A DNA stretch of 64,000 nucleotides, taken from contig NZ_JAESWB010000134.1 in assembly GCF_016765675.1 (NCBI RefSeq), positions 1-64,000 of the forward strand, given 5' to 3'. The stretch is from Neobacillus paridis (lineage in GTDB: Bacteria > Bacillota > Bacilli > Bacillales > Cytobacillaceae). A program made the position numbers and the translations under genes. Below, piece by piece: positions 47,857 through 55,908 of this stretch. The notes beneath the pieces were generated by a model. That model was given only the letters and a program-made list of their open reading frames with translations, ran no database searches and was not told the origin of the DNA. How positions within the stretch are numbered: position 1 is the first letter of the stretch; every line of letters starts with the position of its first letter.

Positions 47857-47943
47857 CTAATGATTTAATCGCTTTCTTAAATACTAGCACTTTATAGTGA
47901 AGGATGGTATAATTAATGAATAACGTAATAAGGAGGGGTTTTA

Positions 47944-50112
47944 TTGCAGATTGAAGGAGTCATTGATTACATCGCCTATCCCAAAGCATTCAAAAGGGCA
48001 ATGGAATGGGCGGTGTTACAAATCAAAACCAATCAGGGAAGAGTCAAAGCGGTCGGAGAAATCATGCCTTGCAAGCGTGGAGAAGTGTTTGTTTTTGACG
48101 GAGATTTTCAGACTACTTCCTACGGAAAAGAATTCAAGTTTGAAAAAGCAATACGAAGCGAACAGGGGGAAAAGGGGGCAGAAAGTTATCTTGCCCATCT
48201 GTTCGGGTCTAAAACCTCTCAAAAAATCATCAAACATTTTAAAAGTGCGGAAGAAAGCCTGAAGATATTTAAAGAAGATTCGAATCTTCTGCTGGATGTA
48301 AAGGGCATCTCGGTGAAAACCATTAAGAAAGCCAAACAAAAACACCAGCATCATCAAGTGGCGGAAGTATTGTTTACGGAATTAAAGCCTTACGGAATGA
48401 CCCTTCATAATGCCCTAAAGATCTATAAAAAGTACGGAAATGAAGCCATTGACAAAATAAAGAAAAACCCTTACCGGTTGATGTTTGATCTGGAGGGGTT
48501 TGGATTTGATGCCTGTGATTTGCTGGCGGCTCACTTCAATATATCACCTAACCATCCAAACAGAGTGGATGCAGGGATTTTTCATACTATGAAAAGAGCT
48601 TTGATGAGTGGCCACACCTTTTTACCAGTCAAAGAATTGTTGTATCAAAGCGAAAAACTGCTTTCCAAAAAAGAGAAGATTGCTCCTGTTGTTTTAAGAG
48701 AAAGACTCATGGATTTGCAGATGAATAAACGCTTGGTGGGAGATGTAGGAGGCCGAATCTATCTTCCTCATTACCACCAGTACGAAATAGAAACCGCCAA
48801 ACATTTCTTGCGAATTCTAGGGAAAAACAGGCTGTGGTTGGAAGATGATGAGATATGTGACAAAATCGAGGAATATGAACAACTGAACAAGCTGTCGCTC
48901 GCCAAAAAACAAACAGAAGCCATCATTCGCTCCTGCCAGAATCAGTTCTCCATCATTACAGGACCTCCTGGAAGCGGGAAAACAACTATCATCAATGCCA
49001 TTTTGTACTGTTTGGAAAAACTTTCGTCAAAACCTCTAAAAATTGGACTTGCTGCCCCAACAGGGAAAGCTGCCAAACGCATGAGTGAAACTACAAGGCG
49101 AAAAGCCTTCACAATGCATAAACTCTTACAAGTTAAACCACAGGAAAAGGGGTTGGAATTTGAATACAACAAATACAATCCAGTTCCCTATGATGTAGTC
49201 ATTGTCGATGAGGTATCTATGATGGATCTGCCGTTAACCTGTCACTTTTTAGAAGCCATACCAAAAGGGTGTCAGGTCATTTGGGTAGGCGATAAGGACC
49301 AGTTACCATCCGTCGGGGCAGGACAAGTTCTAGCGGACTTGCTTGAAAGCAAGGTTTTCCCTGTTACGGTACTTGATGAAATCTACCGTCAAAAGCAGGG
49401 CAGCACCATCTTGGAAAGAGCGTTGGATGTATCAAAAGGGAACATGCCGTCTATAAAGGAAGCCAACGATTTCACCTTCTTTGAACATGATGACATCCTG
49501 ACACTTCAGGAGGAAATGATCCATAAATTTTACCAAGCTGTCCAAACTTACGGAATGGATGAAGTGGTCATTTTAACGCCCATGAGAAAAACACCGCTTG
49601 GAGTGGAAGAATTAAACCGCATCATCCAAATGGACTTGAATCCTGCATCCAAATACAAGAGAGAAGTGAAGTTTGGAAGAATCATTTTCCGTGAAGGAGA
49701 TAAGGTCATTCAGGTGAGGCCGAATGAGGACTATGGTCTTGTCAACGGGCAGATTGGCTATATTGAAACCTATGTGCCGGAAGATCCTCAAAACGGGGAA
49801 GAAGAAATGCTCATTGTGGACTATGACGGGGAAAAGGTGTCTTACACCAGAGACCGTTTCGATGAACTGGCTCATGCTTGGTGCTTAACCATCCACAAAA
49901 GCCAAGGAAGCGAATGGAAATCGGTGTTCATTCCGGTTTGTGCGGAACATTCTTTCATGCTTCGAAAAAGACTGATTTACACCGCCATGACCAGAGCCAA
50001 AGAGAATCTTGGATTTTACGGAATGGTCAGCGAGTTGAGGAAAGGGGTGGTCAATCATACAGAACCACCAAGAAATTCTCTGTTAAAAGACCGAATCCGA
50101 GGGATTGTTTAA
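47944..50112 (+). CDS. recD2: RecD2-like DNA helicase
   Basis: 722 aa, TTG start after AAGGAGGG. The N-terminal OB-like part and helix-hairpin-helix region (LLLDVKGISVKTIKKAKQ; NPYRLMFDLEGFGFDACDLL) precede the SF1B helicase core: Walker A GPPGSGKTT (340-348), Walker B IVDEVSMMD (Asp422-Glu423), later HKSQGSEW and YTAMTRAKE. RecD2 unwinds DNA 5'-3' and aids repair and replication fork progress. Complete; chromosomal genes usually also exist, so this is a plasmid copy. Confidence 0.92.
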   Translation: MQIEGVIDYIAYPKAFKRAMEWAVLQIKTNQGRVKAVGEIMPCKRGEVFVFDGDFQTTSYGKEFKFEKAIRSEQGEKGAESYLAHLFGSKTSQKIIKHFKSAEESLKIFKEDSNLLLDVKGISVKTIKKAKQKHQHHQVAEVLFTELKPYGMTLHNALKIYKKYGNEAIDKIKKNPYRLMFDLEGFGFDACDLLAAHFNISPNHPNRVDAGIFHTMKRALMSGHTFLPVKELLYQSEKLLSKKEKIAPVVLRERLMDLQMNKRLVGDVGGRIYLPHYHQYEIETAKHFLRILGKNRLWLEDDEICDKIEEYEQLNKLSLAKKQTEAIIRSCQNQFSIITGPPGSGKTTIINAILYCLEKLSSKPLKIGLAAPTGKAAKRMSETTRRKAFTMHKLLQVKPQEKGLEFEYNKYNPVPYDVVIVDEVSMMDLPLTCHFLEAIPKGCQVIWVGDKDQLPSVGAGQVLADLLESKVFPVTVLDEIYRQKQGSTILERALDVSKGNMPSIKEANDFTFFEHDDILTLQEEMIHKFYQAVQTYGMDEVVILTPMRKTPLGVEELNRIIQMDLNPASKYKREVKFGRIIFREGDKVIQVRPNEDYGLVNGQIGYIETYVPEDPQNGEEEMLIVDYDGEKVSYTRDRFDELAHAWCLTIHKSQGSEWKSVFIPVCAEHSFMLRKRLIYTAMTRAKENLGFYGMVSELRKGVVNHTEPPRNSLLKDRIRGIV

Positions 50113-50127
50113 CCTCGGATTTTTTGG
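50094..50127 (+). terminator. intrinsic terminator overlapping recD2 stop
   Basis: AATCCGAGG and CCTCGGATT form a stem followed by TTTT. Confidence 0.75.
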
Positions 50128-50239
50128 TCTAAATTATTGGACATTTATGAATAACTTCATTATAATTGAATAAGAGAATAATTCTGTAATTATGAGTCGT
50201 TTGACTCCATTCATATTTTCATAAGGAGGTATTTTTCAT

Positions 50240-50803
50240 TTGAAAGCCAAAAAACTCATCGGTGGATTTTTAGCTATTTCTCTTTTAGCAGCAGGGCTTG
50301 CAGGTTGCAGTGAGGACAAAGAGAAGCCAGCTAAACCCGCCAAAACCACTCAAGAAGCCCCGAAAGAAAAAGACAAAAAATACATTACCGTTACAGAGCA
50401 AAACAAGGACTTGCTGGACTATCTTGCAGCAGCCAATGATGAAGTTGTCTACCTCAATCAAAATTTCTACAAATCCAATGAATATCTCGCCCAATTTTTA
50501 GACAAAAAACTCTCCTATAAGAAGTATCAGGCAAAAGGTGCTGAAGCCAATAAAGACTTGAGGGTTCACCTTGACAAGGTAAAAGCGATCCCTACAAAGG
50601 GAAGCGCTGTGGAAATCCAAAAGGAATTTGTCACTTTAACCGAGTCCGGTATTGACGCCCTTGACGGGATTTTAGAGTCTGTTAAATCAGACGGAACAGT
50701 GGACAACAAAAAATACCAACCAGCAGAAAAAGCTGCCCAAAAATACTTTAAAGAGCTAGAAGCATTCAATAACAAAATTGAAAAACTCGTGGAAGGCAAG
50801 TAA
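50240..50803 (+). CDS. lipoprotein
   Basis: 187 aa, TTG start after ATAAGGAGG. Signal peptide with lipobox LAGC (Cys23). The mature part starts with a Lys/Pro-rich linker and then a helical domain (LRVHLDKVKAIPTKGSAVEI... KEFVTLTESGIDAL). It shares that core (LDxVKxxPxKG) with the lipoprotein at 62431. Surface-anchored; function unknown. Promoter near 50147 with GAATAACTTCAT before TATAAT. Confidence 0.8.
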   Translation: MKAKKLIGGFLAISLLAAGLAGCSEDKEKPAKPAKTTQEAPKEKDKKYITVTEQNKDLLDYLAAANDEVVYLNQNFYKSNEYLAQFLDKKLSYKKYQAKGAEANKDLRVHLDKVKAIPTKGSAVEIQKEFVTLTESGIDALDGILESVKSDGTVDNKKYQPAEKAAQKYFKELEAFNNKIEKLVEGK

Positions 50804-50827
50804 GAGGGGGGGATTCCCCCTTTTTTC
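50804..50827 (+). terminator. intrinsic terminator
   Basis: AGGGGGG-ATT-CCCCCTTTTTT directly after the lipoprotein gene. Confidence 0.75.
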
Positions 50828-50851
50828 ATAAAAAACGGAGGGAACATAAAA

Positions 50852-51199
50852 ATGAAAACCGTTCATATTCAAGTCCATGATCCCGATTTTGAAATAACTG
50901 TTCCGTTTGCCAATTCCTTTTTCTCCCGCTTTTTTGGCTTAATGGGGAAAAAGAAAGAGACCGTTCAGGGGATGCTGTTTTCTCGCACCAATCAAATTCA
51001 TTTGTTTTTCATGAAATTTCCTCTTGATGTCTATTATTTGGATAAAGAGGGCGTGGTCATAGACCGGGATTTAGCCTTTCCTCCTTGGAGGGTGGGAAAG
51101 ATGCGGAAAAAGGCAAAATACACCCTTGAGATTCCAGCAGGGACCAAGCCCGCGATTCCTATTGGAAGCAAATTACTTTGGAATTCAAGAAACGTATAA
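50852..51199 (+). CDS. DUF192 family protein
   Basis: 115 aa, ATG after AACGGAGGG. ANSFFSRFFGLMGKKKE, GMLFSRTNQIHLFFMKFPLD and TLEIPAG match DUF192 (GLM...Mxx...HTFFMxFPLD...LElpaG). Small beta-barrel proteins of unknown activity, here without a signal peptide. Complete. Confidence 0.85.
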   Translation: MKTVHIQVHDPDFEITVPFANSFFSRFFGLMGKKKETVQGMLFSRTNQIHLFFMKFPLDVYYLDKEGVVIDRDLAFPPWRVGKMRKKAKYTLEIPAGTKPAIPIGSKLLWNSRNV

Positions 51200-51306
51200 G
51201 CAAAAAAAGAAGGGTGAGAAAATGGGGAACTGCATTACGTAAGATTTGTCCTTGAGAGTACCTGTAAAGTTGAAATCCAAAACACGGAAAAAGGAGAAGA
51301 GAAAAA

Positions 51307-51612
51307 ATGGCAAAAAGACAAGAATTAGAGCCAAGTTGTTGTGCAATTGGTTCGGATGGAACAGAGGAAGTTCATGTTTTAGAAAGTGATTGCCCTATTA
51401 ATCGTGAAGAAGGGAAAAGAAAAGTTAAACCTATTAGAGAAGGAGAACCAGAGAGAACAGAATGTACATGCATCTACATGAGTTCCTTTGGTGGTAGAGT
51501 GAAACCTTGTGAACATTACAGAGGTTGCAAACAAGTTCAAAGAAACAAGCGTAAAGTTTGGAGAGTTTTTTGTGATGCAGTCAAAAACGATACACCCGCC
51601 CTTTCAAAATAA
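51307..51612 (+). CDS. Cys-rich hypothetical protein
   Basis: 101 aa, ATG after AAAGGAGAAG. Eight Cys including SCC, DCPI, CTC and CEHYRGC suggest a zinc or Fe-S site. Basic. The family is not recognised. Confidence 0.6.
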   Translation: MAKRQELEPSCCAIGSDGTEEVHVLESDCPINREEGKRKVKPIREGEPERTECTCIYMSSFGGRVKPCEHYRGCKQVQRNKRKVWRVFCDAVKNDTPALSK

Positions 51613-51623
51613 AGAGGGATGAT

Positions 51624-51757
51624 TTGCAAGAGAAAATCAGTGAGGTTAAACAATTTTGGAACATATGGCATTTGATTATGTTTCGGATACCAAAATGTGG
51701 GCAGAACAGGTGCTAAAGACTTTCGATGAGCTGGCTGCCGGCATGTTGAATCGTTAA
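51624..51757 (+). pseudogene. small gene with one frameshift in a T run
   Basis: TTG 51624 after AGAGGG starts MQEKISEVKQF. A second frame continues LEHMAFDYVSDTKMWAEQVL then KTFDELAAGMLNR to TAA 51755. One missing T in TTTT near 51650 would restore a 45-aa protein. Natural mutation or homopolymer error. Confidence 0.5.
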
Positions 51758-51778
51758 AAATCAAAGAGTACCAACCAA

Positions 51779-51807
51779 AACAAGGGCTTTTACCCCTTGT
51801 TTTTTTA
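51779..51807 (+). terminator. intrinsic terminator
   Basis: ACAAGGG-CTTTTA-CCCCTTGT followed by TTTTTT. Confidence 0.75.
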
Positions 51808-51828
51808 TGCTCCCAAAAAAGAAAACCT

Positions 51829-52650
51829 CTAGACAAGAGGCTTATGGTTGTATACATAATCACAGGTAAATTGTGCGCGAGTACAGGCTTCTTCAAGAGC
51901 AGAAAGGAATTTTCTCCCGTAAGTTTTTTGATACAAAGCCCCTTTTGGTGTTGCTTCATAAAAACGGACCAAACGGGTCTGGGGCTCGTCCGGGGGAGAG
52001 TTTTTATCTTTTCTCATTAACACGGGTTTTCCGTCTACCACATGCCCCCAATAAGACCGGATCAACCCTTTCATCTCCAGTTCCGATAACAAAGGATAAA
52101 GCGTTCCCTCGCTAACCTCCCAAAATCCAAATGTTTGTTCTAACTGTTTTTTTAGCGAAAACGCATAATTCGGTTCATGCAAAAAGGCAAGGGTCAAATA
52201 ACTTAATAAAGACTGAAGGTTTAACTTGTACTCTTCCCCATCTTCTTTAGATAGGTGTTGACTGGCATAGGTAAGAACGTGTTTCATAAAACCAAGATAA
52301 GATTCAAGAACATCTTGCAATTCTTTTTTTAAGGATCTATACCTTCTTTCTCCGTCAAGGGTCATGGCATAAAAACGGCGATGCCTTTTTTTGGGGTCAT
52401 CACGCTTTTCCCACTCTCCTACAATGAACCCTTCCTTTTCAAGTCCCGCTAAAACAGGGTACAAGGCGGAGGAGGGGATGTCTGCTAGATTGCCGGACTT
52501 GGCCTTAATGATTGTCTGGATATTCCTTCCGTGTAAAGGGGTTCTGCTCTCATATAAGGCGGTCATCACCAAAAGAATCGTCCAGGCTTTTGTGGTGACA
52601 AATAAATTTAATAGGGTTCTTTCTCTTTTTGGGGTGATGGCTTCTGTCAA
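51829..52650 (-). CDS. double PadR-type regulator
   Basis: 273 aa, TTG start after AAAGGACG. Two PadR winged-helix units: residues 25-115 (HGRNIQTIIKAKSG... SSALYPVLAGLEKEGFIVGE) and 145-255 (YAFSLKKQLEQTFGFWEVSE, GTLYPLLSELEMKGLIRSYW). PadR proteins normally dimerise; this one looks like a fused dimer. A repressor is likely, target unknown; its own upstream region is A/T-rich without a clear operator. Confidence 0.8.
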   Translation of the reverse strand: MTEAITPKRERTLLNLFVTTKAWTILLVMTALYESRTPLHGRNIQTIIKAKSGNLADIPSSALYPVLAGLEKEGFIVGEWEKRDDPKKRHRRFYAMTLDGERRYRSLKKELQDVLESYLGFMKHVLTYASQHLSKEDGEEYKLNLQSLLSYLTLAFLHEPNYAFSLKKQLEQTFGFWEVSEGTLYPLLSELEMKGLIRSYWGHVVDGKPVLMRKDKNSPPDEPQTRLVRFYEATPKGALYQKTYGRKFLSALEEACTRAQFTCDYVYNHKPLV

Positions 52651-52903
52651 CAGGCATTCGTCCTTTCCTTTATTTTCAGAATCCTTTCTTCCTTACTAAA
52701 ATCAATTGGCAAGTATCAAGAAAATCGTCCAGATTACATGAGAAATCGTGAGGAAGAGGGAAATTTTCTTATTTTTATGTTTTCCTTGTTTTTTTTTTTT
52801 TGGATTTTCTTATCTGGTTGATAGATTCATGGTAAAGGAATGTGGGATTTGGTTATCGTACAATTGTTCTATATATTTATTATAACAAAAATAGGGTTTG
52901 GCG

Positions 52904-53134
52904 TCAGAAAAATGCAACAAGCATCACAAGGGAAGCTAAAAGGCCAAGAAGAGAGCCGAGCAGTCCCCGTAAAAGGGAAGTGTCTGTTTTTAACGTTTCC
53001 CGTCGGAAGCGGTTGTTGGTTTGCTTTAGAAAGAAAGCGGAAATAGAGACAACCCGAAAAAGAGAAAAGACAACACCGAAAAGAAGGAGAATTTTTTTGA
53101 TAAGAGTTAGATCATCAGGAGAAAACCAGATCAC
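52904..53134 (-). CDS. small two-pass membrane protein
   Basis: 76 aa. GTG 53134 (VIWFSPDDLTLIKKI) has CAAAGGAG 8 nt upstream; longer frames to 53284 have weaker starts. Membrane helices at about 14-34 and 57-76. Otherwise unknown. The rest of 52651-52903 has no gene. Confidence 0.5.
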   Translation of the reverse strand: MIWFSPDDLTLIKKILLLFGVVFSLFRVVSISAFFLKQTNNRFRRETLKTDTSLLRGLLGSLLGLLASLVMLVAFF

Positions 53135-53220
53135 GCCTAACACTCCTTTGCTTTGAGTTGTGTAAAATGAAAAGAAAACATTCGCCATGTTTTCAAACGG
53201 GGTAGGGGAGCAGGATGTTG

Positions 53221-53252
53221 GAGAACCTCCATAACAAGAGGTTCTTTTTTTA
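53221..53252 (+). terminator. hairpin with T tract
   Basis: GAACCTC-CATAACAA-GAGGTTC followed by TTTTTTT on plus. It has no obvious plus-strand gene before it. Confidence 0.5.
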
Positions 53253-53342
53253 TGGTTAAAGGGAATTATGGATGAATTATACAAACAATCGTTCTCTTGC
53301 TATAATAGGACTATATATAGGAATTGGAGGGCATTTATAGGA

Positions 53343-53585
53343 ATGACTATTGGGTATGTATTGGATGAAAATCGTCTCTTATCTATTCGTTATCTTCCTT
53401 TAGATTCTGCTAAAGGGCGGGAGATGAGTGAGAAAGGCAATCTATTGGAGCATGTAATAGATTTGTCTGGGAACCTGCTCGATCTCGCTAATGAATACGA
53501 TGTTATTTGTGATACATTCAAGGATTGTGAAGCTGTTCGTGATGGAAAAGAAGAAGTATGGTATCTTTTTAAAAAATGTATTTAA
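53343..53585 (+). CDS. small hypothetical protein
   Basis: 80 aa. ATG 53343 lies 11 nt after GGAGGG. Starts MTIGYVLDENRLLSIRYLPL. Acidic helix in the middle (LLEHVIDLSGNLLDLANEYD). TATAAT at 53301 is a plausible promoter. Unknown. Confidence 0.55.
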   Translation: MTIGYVLDENRLLSIRYLPLDSAKGREMSEKGNLLEHVIDLSGNLLDLANEYDVICDTFKDCEAVRDGKEEVWYLFKKCI

Positions 53586-53609
53586 GAAATCGGGAGACTA
53601 TTCCGCATC

Positions 53610-53643
53610 CATAAAACCTGAAGCCGGTTCCTTCAGGTTTTTT
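53610..53643 (+). terminator. intrinsic terminator
   Basis: AACCTGAA and TTCAGGTT stem with TTTT. Confidence 0.75.
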
Positions 53644-53743
53644 GTGCTGATTTTTCTACAAAAGCAGATCTTCGATTTTCTTATCCAGCAGCTATGAATC
53701 TCGATCAATTTTTCGTGTGTTCGTTATCATTATATCACAAAGT

Positions 53744-53772
53744 ATGGAATAATATATGAATATCGGTATAAT
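53744..53772 (+). promoter_or_regulatory. promoter of topoisomerase operon with GAATATCGG before TATAAT
   Basis: GAATATCGG (53758-53766) abuts TATAAT (53767-53772); the distal half TAATATAT is a weaker match to the shared spacer. Confidence 0.6.
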
Positions 53773-53834
53773 ATATGGAGAATAAAGCAATGATTCTGTA
53801 AAATAGAGAAAGAAATGAAAAGGAGGTACAGGTA

Positions 53835-55703
53835 TTGAAAAAATACAATGAAACTGATATTCAAGTCCTAGAGGGGCTGGAAGCTATTCGGCTCATGCCG
53901 GGGATGTATGTAGGCGGAACAGACAAGCAAGCACTTCATCATCTCATTTGGGAAATCGTCGCCAACTCGCTGGATGAACATTTGGCAGGCTACGGATGCC
54001 AAATTCAAGTCACCCTTGATAGAAAAGGAGGAATTACGGTAAAAGATGAAGGGCGTGGCATCCCACTTGGCCTACATCCGAAGACAGGTCTTTCCACATT
54101 GGAGACTATTCTTACCATCCCTCATGCTGGGGGTAAATTCGGAAGTGGAGGCTATTCCATATCAGGAGGTCTTCATGGAGTAGGTTCCACTTGTGTGAAT
54201 GCTCTTTCTGCCAAGTTCATTGCAACGGTTTACCGGGACGGGAAGAAAGTGACCCATGTATACGAGAGAGGTAAAAAAATACAAGAAAAAGAGATTTCTT
54301 ACGACGGAAAAAGCGGCACGACCATTACGTTTTACCCCGACCCTATGATTTTTGAAACAACCGAGTTTTCCCCTGAATTGATTCGTACCCGTCTTCGGCA
54401 GTTTGCCTTCTTAAACCCCGCTCTGACTATTACTTTTACTCATGAGGAAGATACAAAAGAGACAGATACAAAAAAAGAAGTCTTCCATTTTCCAAATGGC
54501 CTTAAAGATTACATCGCCTATCTGCATAAAGGAAAAGAGAAGCTGCATAATGCGTGGTTCATTCAAGCCCAAAAAGACGGAGTGGAATTGGAGGCGGTTC
54601 TTCAGTATGCAGATCATTACGCCACAAACTTCTTAAGTTTCGCAAACCTTATTCCGACCAAAGAAGGCGGGACCCATGAGACAGGGGTAAAAGCGGGACT
54701 AACGAAAACGATGAATGAATTCGCCAAGGAAAAAGGGTGGTTGAAAGAAAGTTTGACCGGTGATGAATGGATGGAAGGATTAACGTGCATCATGAGCGTG
54801 AAACTTGCAAAGCCCAAATTTGAAGGACAGACCAAAAACAAACTATCCAATACCGAAGTGAGGGCAATCGTTCAAGCAATAGTGTCGGATCATCTTCTTT
54901 CCTATCTTCAAAAAGACCAAGCCCAGGTCAAAAAGATTGCTGAAAAAGCGATTCTTGCCAGGAGAGCGAAAGAAGCCGCCAAAAAAGCGCGAGAACTGAC
55001 CCGCAACGGCGGGAAGAAACAGAACTATGCCCACCTTGTTTCCGGAAAGTTTGCTGCTTGTTCTGGTCGGGATGCAAAGAAAAATGAGCTGTTCATCGTT
55101 GAAGGGGATAGTGCGGGAGGAAGCGCCAAACAGGGGCGTGATCGAATCTTTCAAAGCATTCTTTCCCTAAAAGGAAAGCCGTTAAATGTAGAGAAGTCAA
55201 GAATAGATAAGATCTTGGCCAATGAAGAAATCCGTTCCATCATTACCGCTGTGGGAGGGGGGATCGGTCAAGATTTCGACGTAAAAAAAGTTAAACACCA
55301 AAAGGTCATCATCATGACTGATGCCGATGTGGATGGCGCTCATATCCGCACCATTCTTCTCACCTTCTTTTTCCGCTACATGAAACCCCTCATAGAAGCT
55401 GGATACCTCTATATCGCGCAACCCCCGCTCTATAAAATCGAATCATCAAGAAAAGTGCAGTATGCCTACTCGGAGCGAGAAAAGAACCAACTCGTAAAGG
55501 GACTGAAAAATGTTACAATTCAGCGCTACAAAGGGCTTGGTGAAATGAACCCGACTCAATTGTGGGAAACAACAATGAATCCAGATAACCGTTTGCTGTA
55601 TCAAGTCACGATGGAAGATGTTTTGACTTGTGATGAATGGCTCTCTCTCTTAATGGGGGATAAAATTGAACCTAGAAAAGAGTTCATCACGAAGGGTCTT
55701 TAA
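53835..55703 (+). CDS. parE: type IIA topoisomerase ATPase subunit (ParE/GyrB-like)
   Basis: 622 aa, TTG start after AAAGGAGG. GHKL ATPase motifs IVANSLDEHLAG, DEGRGIP and GGLHGVGSTCVNALS; TOPRIM motifs EGDSAGGSAKQGRD (Glu423) and TDADVDGAHI (Asp near 496-500); C-terminal QRYKGLGEMNPTQLW. Complete. With the ParC-like subunit downstream it should form an A2B2 enzyme that decatenates or relaxes DNA. Rare on plasmids; may resolve replicated plasmid copies. Confidence 0.92.
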   Translation: MKKYNETDIQVLEGLEAIRLMPGMYVGGTDKQALHHLIWEIVANSLDEHLAGYGCQIQVTLDRKGGITVKDEGRGIPLGLHPKTGLSTLETILTIPHAGGKFGSGGYSISGGLHGVGSTCVNALSAKFIATVYRDGKKVTHVYERGKKIQEKEISYDGKSGTTITFYPDPMIFETTEFSPELIRTRLRQFAFLNPALTITFTHEEDTKETDTKKEVFHFPNGLKDYIAYLHKGKEKLHNAWFIQAQKDGVELEAVLQYADHYATNFLSFANLIPTKEGGTHETGVKAGLTKTMNEFAKEKGWLKESLTGDEWMEGLTCIMSVKLAKPKFEGQTKNKLSNTEVRAIVQAIVSDHLLSYLQKDQAQVKKIAEKAILARRAKEAAKKARELTRNGGKKQNYAHLVSGKFAACSGRDAKKNELFIVEGDSAGGSAKQGRDRIFQSILSLKGKPLNVEKSRIDKILANEEIRSIITAVGGGIGQDFDVKKVKHQKVIIMTDADVDGAHIRTILLTFFFRYMKPLIEAGYLYIAQPPLYKIESSRKVQYAYSEREKNQLVKGLKNVTIQRYKGLGEMNPTQLWETTMNPDNRLLYQVTMEDVLTCDEWLSLLMGDKIEPRKEFITKGL

Positions 55704-55758
55704 ACCAGAGGGATTGCTTTGCTTCCCTTTGGTTTTGCATTTTTATAATTGAAATAAG

Positions 55759-55796
55759 TTAGTGTTCTAGTTTTATCCGTCTTAAATAGAAGGGGG
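55759..55796 (+). repeat. 38-bp dispersed repeat, copy 2
   Basis: Matches 25061-25098 at 37 of 38 positions. Lies between the topoisomerase genes, 55 bp after the parE stop. The flanking sequences of the two copies do not match. Confidence 0.8.
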
Positions 55797-55908
55797 GTAT
55801 TTTGCTTGTCCTAGCACGAATAAAGAGATTATATAAGAAAGACGTTATAAAATGTGGAAAATCCTTTTTCTTTTCGGTACAATAAAAGAGAAATAAGGAG
55901 GGATGCTT

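Noticed and set aside
52842..53156. Arg/Lys-rich 104-codon plus-strand frame
   Set aside because: It is antisense to a membrane protein frame with a good GTG start and ribosome site; basic composition is typical of a shadow of hydrophobic codons.
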